Part shown: in pieces, positions 55,828 through 64,000 of the stretch
How the letters are laid out: each line of letters begins with the position of its first letter
Numbering within the stretch: the first letter of the stretch is position 1
From: Cymodocea nodosa
Lineage: Eukaryota > Streptophyta > Magnoliopsida > Alismatales > Cymodoceaceae
Direction of reading: 5' to 3'
DNA: 64,000 nt
Assembly: GCA_036874045.1 (NCBI GenBank)
Contig: JAZBRI010000009.1
Coordinates: 2,728,001-2,792,000 of the forward strand
Notes under the pieces: model-generated
Database searches by the model: none
What the model was told of the DNA's origin: nothing
The model's input: only the letters and a program-made list of their open reading frames with translations
Translations under genes and position numbers: made by a program

Positions 55828-57497
55828 TGTTCAGAATGAAAAAGTGCATAATATTAATGGTTAAATGATAGTTAATTGCATAATATTTAGTTTATCATAT
55901 GAGAATTAAGCCATTATGTTATAATTGCACTATTATATACTTTAATGAAAGAATCTGCATAATTTCAGGGAATTAATGTTAATTTCGTATAATTTTGAAC
56001 TGTCGGTAAATTATAGGTTGTGAAATTCTTAAGTATCCAAATTTTCTGTTATTTCAGAGAGTTATATTGAATGTACCAGACAGTTATGTTTTAAAGAATA
56101 TTTTATTTCCTGATTTACACGTGTTGACACTTGAATACATTAACTTAAGTGGATTTTCGGTAAGTTATCTATTAACTATCCGAAATGCATCTAGGCATCG
56201 TATAGTTAGATTTGTAAATGTCTGAAATATCTCTTTATTATAAAACTGCTTAAGGACACATGTCATGATTTGGAAAATTGACTTAAGTTATCTTTCGAAA
56301 GGTTATCTATAACTATCCGAAATGCATCTAGGCATCGAATAGTTAAGTTAGTAAGTATCCGAAATATTTGAATCGTTAAGTTAGATTTATGCACGTGTTG
56401 AATTTAAATGCTTTAGTATATCACGTGAGATGCACATGTTTAACTCGTTAAGTTAGCATAACTGTACGCGTTGAGTTACATGAATACACACTAAGGTAAC
56501 ACGTTATGTTAGCAGCTTATTTCTTTATTGCACGTGTTTTATAGTTAAATCAACGAAGTAAGTCTGTTGAGTTATCTGTAACTCCATGGACCATATATTT
56601 TCTAATATGTCACTGTAGCAGTTGCAGAAACAGGACATTCGAAGAAAGACCACGATTACACGTATCACGTAGGAATTCACTCGTGGAAGGAAGAAGAAAT
56701 CACCATCGTTGATATGAGGGAAGGAAATCTAACCGATCAATTAAGCGGGAGCAGTTACTACTGCAAGAAATATAAAAGATGTAGAAAAAGTATGTGTAAG
56801 GTGTGTTGGAGAACCGTGCTAACTACATGTAGCATCAGAAGTTCTTTGAAGCTCCACACCAACACCACCATCACCATCACCAACGATCGGAGGTCTGTGA
56901 GGAAACTTGCCTGATGTCGGGTTGATTCCGAGCCAAACACAATGCCTGACAACTATTATGAGGAGTGATTACGTCGTGGGAAGGGAAGCCATTTTCACTA
57001 AGCACCGGTTCATATCTCAGGAGATCGTAAAGCTTCTAGCCTTGGTTTCGGGTTGATGCCAGTATGCTGAGGAGGAGATCATCTTGCAATTCTAGACTTG
57101 TGATTCTATAGGGAGAGGAGATAGGATTGTAAGTGATTAAATTTTCAGTGGTGTAATCACGTCGCATGTAGTGACAGAAGTTTTTACTATCGATAGAGAT
57201 TTTTACATTTCACCTTACATTCATCTTCAAGAACACATTAAAAACAAAAACACCAAAAACAACTACTTATTTATGTTTATAGTTTATATGTAAGTGTTGT
57301 ATTGTTTGTTTTGTATTGTGATTAATGTTAGTGTTATTCGTATTGTGAATGTTTTATGTTTGATTGATTCAAAAAATAGGTAATAGTTTTACAGTTTACT
57401 GAAATTGATTTGTTCTAGATACTTAAAGATTTCAATGGTTACTGTTTGAAATATCTAAATGTTAGCGTTGCTTAATGATAAATCTAATCTTAGCTAG
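55828..57497 (+). repeat. Gypsy LTR E (Athila-like family), cut by copia D
   Basis: It begins TGTTCAGAATGAAAAAGTGC and follows the C LTR through U3, the TATA-like box (about 56769) and R/U5 to 57497, where copia D starts. About 140 bp at 56391-56530 are extra compared with C and match the LTR of copia A (22690-22830). Whether E was a solo LTR or a full element cannot be told, since its right end lies beyond copia D. Confidence 0.8.
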
Positions 57498-59280
57498 TGT
57501 AGGATTGTATGGTTATACAAGAGGGGGGTGAATTATGCATTTTTAATATTTACTGAAATATAATTGAAACTTTAAAACTCAAAAATAAGTCGAGACAGTG
57601 TTTTCATAAAATCATTTTTATTCAAGGTTTCAATTACAATATACAATTCAATTCTCCTCAGAAATTGTAGATGCAATTATAACTCGATACCATGTATCAT
57701 CTAAACAATTTCATAACTACAAACAGAGAAAACTAATTTGCGGAATTTAAAACATTTCTCACTGTTTGAGATATTTCTTCTTCTTATTTTTCTTCTTCAA
57801 CAATTCTTCAGTGACGAATATCTTGTCTTTCTCTACTTCACCGAATTTGCTTTCTTCTGATACTTCAACTCTTCAGCGACATAAATCTGACCTTTTCTAC
57901 TTCACTGAATTTTCTTCCACTTGAGAGATTTTCCCCGAGAAGGTGTTTTTGATCCCTGAAAAAGATTTTTCTTTTGGTGTGCAGGGATGGCTTGATCCTT
58001 GAAAAGATTTTTCTTTTTGTGTGCAAGGATGGTTTGATCAATGAGAACTCTATGCCTTTTATACTGTATCTTCATTTCATGCATATCCTCCATGTTTAAT
58101 CACTACTAGTTTTCCACTTCTTCACGTCTTTTCTTTTTCCTTCATCGAAACACACACGTTCCAACCCACGTTTATATTTCAAATTTCCTTTAATCATCAG
58201 TTTTGGATTTCTAAAAAATTTCCTGCAAAATAAACTTTCTCGTCTAAAAGTTTTTCATCAGTGCAATAAGAAGTCGTTACTTTAATGTTAACTAAACGAG
58301 TAACACAAGTATATATATATAACTTAATGTTTCTAACTTAACGAGTTCACCATGTGCCATTTCACGTGATAAGTACTGTAGCTAACTCAACGAACTAAGT
58401 CCGTGGTGTTATGCTATCTCAACGAACCATCTCCGTTGTGTTATGATAACTCAACGAACCAGCTTAACCTTTCTTTCGGAAGGTTAAACGATAACTCACC
58501 AAAATCAGTTTAAGTTTCGGATAGTTACGGATGTAAGTCACCGAAATACTCTTTATATTATAAAACTAGTGAGACACGTGTCAAGACTTGAAAACATGAC
58601 TTAAGTTACCTTTCGGATAGTTACGACTGTAAGTCTCCGAAAAACTTTAACTCACCGATTTAGTAATAAACAAATGTTTTTATAATAAGAATTTTACCAC
58701 ATGCAAAAATAACAACTTAAGTTTATAACGCTAACCTAACGCATTGCCTTAGTGTTCAATATAGCAACTCAACGCGTTTAGTTATGTTAACTTAACGAGT
58801 TAAACATGTGCACCTCACGTGATACAATACAACATTCGTAACTTATAATTTCACCACGTGTATAACACTAACTTAATGAGTTCGTCTCTTCTATTACTCA
58901 CTAACTTAACAAGTTATCACGTGACCTATTTTAACCTTTAAGCCTTTAACTTAACGAGTGCTCACGTGACCTCTATACAAAGAAAACTCTAACTTAATGA
59001 GTTGTCTAAACGTGCATTGTTCATGATATAGAAGATATAACTTTAAAACATATCATGCTTTTCAATAAAACCATACGTTAACTTAACGTTTAGCTAAATG
59101 AGAAATTAATGCAATGAAACGACTAGTTATTAACTTCAGATACATTACAGACAAGTATTTATATCAGTAAGCTTTTTCTGTATTAATTGATGATTTTAAT
59201 TTCTTTTCACAAGCAATAGTAATTGAGCAAATATGATTATTTTCATTCAACACACATCATCAAAACAAAAATACTCAACA
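57498..59280 (-). repeat. 3' LTR of copia D
   Basis: 1,783 bp, TGTTGAGTATTTTTG … ATACAATCCTACA on the minus strand. TATAAAAG (plus CTTTTATA at 58056-58063) is the TATA-like box. 58370-59000 is dense in 'aactcaacga', 'taacttaacgag' and CACGTG. 58463-58661 holds three CTTAAG/CCGAAA modules that are absent from the copia A LTR. Confidence 0.9.
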
Positions 59281-59294
59281 ATCTCCCCCTTTTT
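59281..59294 (-). promoter_or_regulatory. Polypurine tract of copia D
   Basis: AAAAAGGGGGAGAT on the minus strand, directly before the LTR start. The same tract occurs in copia B. Confidence 0.9.
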
Positions 59295-59775
59295 GATGAT
59301 GACAAAACCATATTAAATCAATTATGAAATATGTATAACTCAACAAAGCACCTTCGTTGGGTTAACTTTTAATTCAACAAACTTGTTTGTTGACTTAAGT
59401 TCACTTAAGCTTATTTCTATTGTTTGTGTAACTTTTACCTCTCAGAACTAAAACTCTCAGATATCAATAATTATATAAGTATCAGTTTTCTAATTATCAT
59501 CTGTCAGATTACAATAACCATTCAATAGCATCTTCTTTTATAATATATATATGCAATTAAGATCATAATCATCTTTTTATAATATTTCTCTCCCTTTTTG
59601 TCATTAATCAAAAAGATAATTACAGAGAATATATATACATATATAAGAGAATTACAACAACAATTTCTGTAAACAAGAATAATAATTGAACACAATTACA
59701 GAAAAATGTATTGTTCAATGAATTAAACAAGTAATACAAACATTACATTTTGTATTCAAAAATAAATAAAAACAG
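59295..59775 (-). other. Spacer between ORF3 and polypurine tract of copia D
   Basis: AT-rich, no ORF. A second polypyrimidine run (ctctccctttttgtcatt, 59588-59605) mirrors the main tract and could be a duplicated polypurine tract on the minus strand. Confidence 0.5.
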
Positions 59776-62029
59776 TTATTGACCCCTCCTAAGTATATCA
59801 CTTATAGCATTACATATTTTATCTCCTAGATGCCTAATATCATTTCTGATGTCGTTAAGCACTACATCTAAGTCAGGAGGTAGCTGGGTTTGCTGTTCTG
59901 CTTGAACTAAATAACTTTGTTGTTGTTGTTGTATATGGTCTGTATCAGGTTGTTGTTGTTGTCGTTGAGGTTTATGCATGGCCTGTAATTTTTGCAAATC
60001 TTTGACACTAAATGCTCTCATGCCTTTAGTTTTAGAGGGCCAGTCAGATAAAGTCAATTGGCTTGCAAGGATTCTACATACAGCATCACCATAAAATAAC
60101 TTTGAACTCATATGCTGTAGTTGAGACATAAATACATCAAACCAATTTATTTGAATTCTATTCAGTAGGCCATAAGTTGCATATAAACAGCTTCTGCTGA
60201 CTTCCAAATTGTGTCCAACTCTTTGAAATAAATTTGCATGCAATAAACATTGCTTCTGCATTCAAATTTTCCATTAATCTCATTTCAGAATATACATCTG
60301 GAATTTTTGATAAAGATTGAATGTTCCATTCCAGTTGTCTTATCATGTCAAATCTGTTGGTAACAACAACACCTTCATTCTTTAATCCTAAAACTTGAAA
60401 AATTAACTTAGGAGACAATATAAACTCCTGTTCATTTATTTGAGTTTTCAGAAAATTTCCATTCTTGGCCAGATTGCTATAAAAAGCTGCAATAAGCTCT
60501 ATGTATTGCTTCCATTTCGTTCCTACTGGCAAGAATTTAATGAGGCCTTGAAACTCAAATAGATCTCTTATGTCCATCAAATTTCTGAACTTTATTGGAT
60601 GAGCATGCAGAATCTGACATGTAATCAGATTATTGTATTTCTGCAATGCTTCTTCAGATCTAAAAAGAATTGCATTACCTTGAATTTGTAATATTGTACA
60701 CAAAGAAGGTGATACCTGAAGCCGTGATTCAGAGTTTAATTCATCTTCAGGAACCTCTTCTTCAAAATGAATGTCATGTTGTTCCTCTTTCAAAATATTA
60801 TCTTGAAGCTGCTCAGGTAAGCTTGATTCTTTAGCTTTAACAGTGTTAGGAACATTGTCAATATGCTCAACATTCATTTGTATAATCTCTATAGAATGTT
60901 CAGAGTTCAATTTTTCCACAAATTCTACAGTTGGTGTATCTGTCTGTAATTGTTCAATTTGTTCAACAGATAATTCCATTGATTCATGCTGTGAATTCTC
61001 AGACTCTACTTCTATAGATTTCGTAGAAGGCTGGTTAACTTTTAGCTCTTCTAGAGTCTTAACATTTTCAATATCTGCTACTCTAGACAATTCAGCCTGT
61101 GAACTAGTTAATGCTTCAACATTGTCAATTATATCTGCAATAACTTGTTCAATGTTAGGTGCCTGATGCTTTGATTTGTCAATATCTGTATCATCAAGAC
61201 TTGTACTAATAGAAAAACTTGAGCTCATATTTGACTTGTATTTCTTCTCAAGCTTTCTAGCAAGGGAAAATAAAGTCTCATTATCTTCATCAGTTTCAGT
61301 GTGTTCAAAACTGATGAATTTATCAGATGCACAATAAGGTACAATGTCTAGACATACATTGTCCTTTGGAAATAACTTTTCATCTGATTTTCCTTTTTCA
61401 ATAGACTTTGTTTCCTTAGACATAATTTTTCTGACTTTCCTTCTTCTATAACATTTTTGTTTCTCCTTTTCAAGTATTGCTGTTTTCTTTTCAAATTGCT
61501 CCATAAAAGTTTTCTACTTTAATTCTTCTAAGACACTTTCTATTGCAACGGCCTTTCGAAGACTGTCAACTTTTGTTTTGTTTACAACAATATCTGATTT
61601 TACTTGTTTTGAATATAAAGGAGTAGGGATAGCTGATTCATGCTCTTCCTTAAATGCATGTAGTCTTGTACCGTTTATAGGAGTTTAAGGAGTTCTATTT
61701 GATGAACCTACACCTTTTTCCAAATATTTTGCATACTGTTCCAAAAATGCAATCTCAACACATTTCATTCTGTATTCTCTATCAAATTTACTTCGAATCC
61801 CCATGTATGTAATACTAGCAACAGTATTTTGGAGTTCTTGTCTAATTTCATTTAGTATACCTTTAGGAAAGAAGTAATCTTTATAAATTTCAGCTAACCT
61901 TCTATCCACTCGAAGTATTTTCTTAAACCAAGTACGTGGAACTTCATCATTCTCTATTTCTTTTCCTTTTGCATCTCTTCTGCTTTTGCCTTTTCCTCTG
62001 ACACGACCTTTGTAGAACTTGGAGACCAT
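59776..62029 (-). pseudogene. Env-like/ORF3 protein of copia D
   Basis: Minus-strand ATG at 62029 opens MVSKFYKGRVRGKGKSRRD, then VPRTWFKKILRVDRRLAEIY, FFPKGILNEIRQEL and a conserved MKCVEIAFLEQYAKYLEK. A stop follows at about 61684 and another just before 61504. The same frame continues with a long Ser/Glu-rich region and the folded part: IRDLFEFQGLIKFLP, FQVLGLKNEGVVV, NAEAMFIACKFISKSW. A frameshift near 60215 leads to RIQINWFDVFMSQL, SKLFYGDAVCRIL, a Gln run and a C-terminal helix. The folded part pairs motif by motif with ORF3 of gypsy C. About 750 codons in all. Role unknown; the position is that of env-like genes in SIRE-type copia elements, but no membrane segment is visible. Confidence 0.7.
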
Positions 62030-63617
62030 CGTCGCAGGTTGTAACAGCAACAAGCGGGAAAGATTTTCTTGACAAAGTTTACAAATAACCTAAGTGCCCA
62101 TGTAATAAGTGTTTAAATAGGGTTTTTAGGCGTATAACTCAACGTGAAGCGAAGTCAGGTTTAGAAATTAAATAAATATTGAATAAAGCTTATTCAATCA
62201 AGGTACCTGAAATATTCAAGTATAACTCGTTGAGTTAACTAACCTAACGAGTAAAACGCTATCTAGAGGCAGTTTTACACGTTACCTTATCTAACATAAC
62301 GTCTAGTTAGTATACTTAAACAATTTTTGAATGCTTCCAACTGAAACGTTCCGAAAACAACACACATGCTAAACTTAACATTATCTTGAGAATATTGTAA
62401 ACTATTTGAACATTTTGTCTTCTGAAAATAAAATAATTTATTTGTCATTTTAAATTAGTTCATCAAGATTTTAAGAGGACATTAATTCAGATTAACTAAG
62501 ATTTGTATTCTAAATTATATTAATCTGTTTTCGACATTGTTAATGCTTCCCCTACAAATATACTTCAAATATATTCAATCAACATACAAAATATACTTGT
62601 AGTGACAATAGATGTTAAGTATAACTATACTTTTAAATTTTCTTTTTAGAAACTTCTGTTATCCTGAGATCATCAAAAATGATTTCCAGAATTAATTCCT
62701 ACTATATATGAATCAAAACATAACTTTGAACTCAATGTGATTAATTCAAGGAGAATAAAAGAATGTATCTCAAATAAACGTTTTCAAAAGTACTAATGTT
62801 GATTCAATAAATCAGTAGTCATGTTGGTAGAAACTATATGCGATTCAAAGATATCTGTAATTAATGAAACAACTTTTTCTTTTCAAAACAGTAAATATTG
62901 ATAATTTTCTTTAAAAGTTAGTTTGAAAAGCTTGAATCATACAAGAGCTTTCTAATGTACCCGTGTAATGAGCTTTCAGTCAACAATCTCAGATCTAATC
63001 AGGACCTTAGGTTGCCAGATTTAAATAATCCTTTTTCAAGACAACAATCCTTATATACCTATCTGCTCAAGTACAAAAGGCTCGTGATCAAACTAATCAA
63101 TAAACTCTCAAAGATTTTCACTTTGTAAGCACTTTTCATTTTAAGCATAGTATATATGTATTCCATTAATACAGATGCAATAAAAACACAAATCTCATAC
63201 AATTTTTACTTCTATGATTGTACTGAGAATATGAATCAGTTTCAATAAGCTTATATTTTTGATTAATAGTTTAATATGAGTGACATATAACTTATTCTAC
63301 AAGTTTAATCAATTAAGTCAAATTTATGCATGATCATATGCATTTTCCTTGATTCAAAGAAAACATTTAATCAAAATTTCAGAATGTCAGAAGTATTTAA
63401 TGTTTTTCATTTACATTTCCACTTAAAATCGTAAAAACCATTAAAATTGATAAACTACTTAAAATCAATAAGATACTACTATGATTTTACAATAAATATA
63501 TAGTATCTTAAGTAGTAGTTTAGATATTACTTTAGATATTTATAATAAGTATATAATATATATGAGGTGAACAACATCATCAATAATATTTATCTTTTTA
63601 TGTGGAGTTTAAGCATT
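62030..63617 (-). other. Non-coding segment of copia D between pol and ORF3
   Basis: This is the minus-strand counterpart of copia A 53849-55419. It has the conserved block at 62930-63110, AGGGTTT/TATTTAAAC (62111-62122) upstream of ORF3, and a run TGTAGGGG at 62550-62557. No ORF. It is also homologous to the gypsy 3' regions (see findings). Confidence 0.75.
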
Positions 63618-64000
63618 TTACACATCACATAGCCTACAAATACCTAAATTTAATCTAATGTTGTAAAATGTATTTTCGTCTAGAGGTTTTGTAAATATAT
63701 CAGGTAATTGATTTTTACTAGACACAAATTCTAATTTAATTTTTCCTTTAATTACATTCTCTTAGAAAATGATGTCTAACCTCTATATGCTTTGCTCTTG
63801 AATGTAATATAGGATTTTTGGAAAGATTTATTGCAGAACTACTGTCACAATAAATCTCAGTTGTATCATAAGATAATCCAAAATCTTCTAAAGTTTGCCT
63901 TATCCACAGAATCTGAGTGCAACACAGTGCAGCAGCAACATATTCAGCTTCTGTAGTAGAAAGTGCTACACAGTTTTCCTTTTTACTAAACCATGACACC
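63618..64000 (-). pseudogene. RNase H of copia D (continues off the window)
   Basis: Minus strand: MSWFSKKENCVALSTTEAEY, then CCTQILWIRQTLEDFGLSYD, YCDSSSAINLSKN and HSRAKHIEVRHHFLRE. After a frameshift near 63760 the C-terminus is QLPDIFTKPLDENTFYNIR, then Leu-Cys-Asp-Val and TAA at 63618-63620. It removes the RNA strand during cDNA synthesis. Confidence 0.9.

Larger units (their letters stand above)
57498..64000 (-). mobile_element. Copia element D (same family as A), 3' part
   Basis: On the minus strand from the right edge: RNase H (64000-63618), non-coding segment, env-like ORF (62029-59776), 0.5 kb spacer, polypurine tract and 3' LTR (59280-57498). It is inserted in gypsy LTR E. The 5' part lies outside the window. 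It is better preserved than A and gives the reference layout of this family: pol, then a ~1-kb non-coding segment, then a 750-codon ORF, then the LTR. Confidence 0.9.

Noticed and set aside
60843..61166. Plus-strand Ser/Cys-rich 107-codon ORF
   Set aside because: Antisense shadow of the Glu/Ser-rich part of the copia D ORF3.

Overview
The window reads as nuclear DNA of a flowering plant. It is AT-rich, almost wholly built of decayed LTR retrotransposons, and holds one clear multi-exon host gene with GT-AG introns, a minus-strand IST1-like (ESCRT-III regulator) gene at 9011-10526. I cannot name the species. There are no bacterial genes, no CRISPR array, and no tRNA or rRNA gene that I could recognise.

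Layout: (1) 1-6651 is the 3' part of a Ty3/gypsy element (G, Athila-like), with a decayed F-box-like gene at 894-2003 and a 3' LTR that is itself split by a 1,005-bp solo LTR. (2) 6652-9002 is the gag end, primer site and 5' LTR of a minus-strand Ty1/copia element (H), which sits in an intron of the IST1-like gene. (3) 9011-10678 holds the first five coding exons of that gene and an overlapping upstream ORF. (4) 10679-13185 is intergenic, with possible remains of another minus-strand gene. (5) 13190-14624 holds remnants of a gypsy gag and of a small-LTR copia element. (6) 14625 to about 22465 is an old gypsy element (F). (7) From about 22466 a Russian-doll nest begins: copia A (+) is broken by copia B (-, 28900-53453, target duplication GCACA), which is broken by gypsy C (+, 34851-50676, target duplication GTCAT/GCCAT). 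Copia A resumes at 53454, is broken again by gypsy LTR E (55828-57497), and E is cut by copia D (-), which runs off the right edge.

The unusual signal is a layer of sequence that crosses the gypsy/copia boundary. Gypsy elements C and G carry, near their 3' ends, an F-box plus F-box-associated-type ORF. In both copies it is broken only by nonsense codons and by no frameshift over 1.1 kb. The same gypsies share a ~1-kb non-coding segment with copia elements A and D. Gypsy C and copia D encode related proteins downstream of pol, each preceded by a TATTTAAAC box. The LTRs of both superfamilies also share palindromic modules (CACGTG, CTTAAG, then a TTTCGGATAGTTA/TAACTATCCGAAA-type inverted repeat). 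Two insertion/deletion comparisons (LTR E against LTR C, LTR D against LTR A) suggest that such LTR blocks are gained or lost as units. Every element copy here looks dead: stops, frameshifts, a deleted reverse transcriptase in C, and altered catalytic residues in F.
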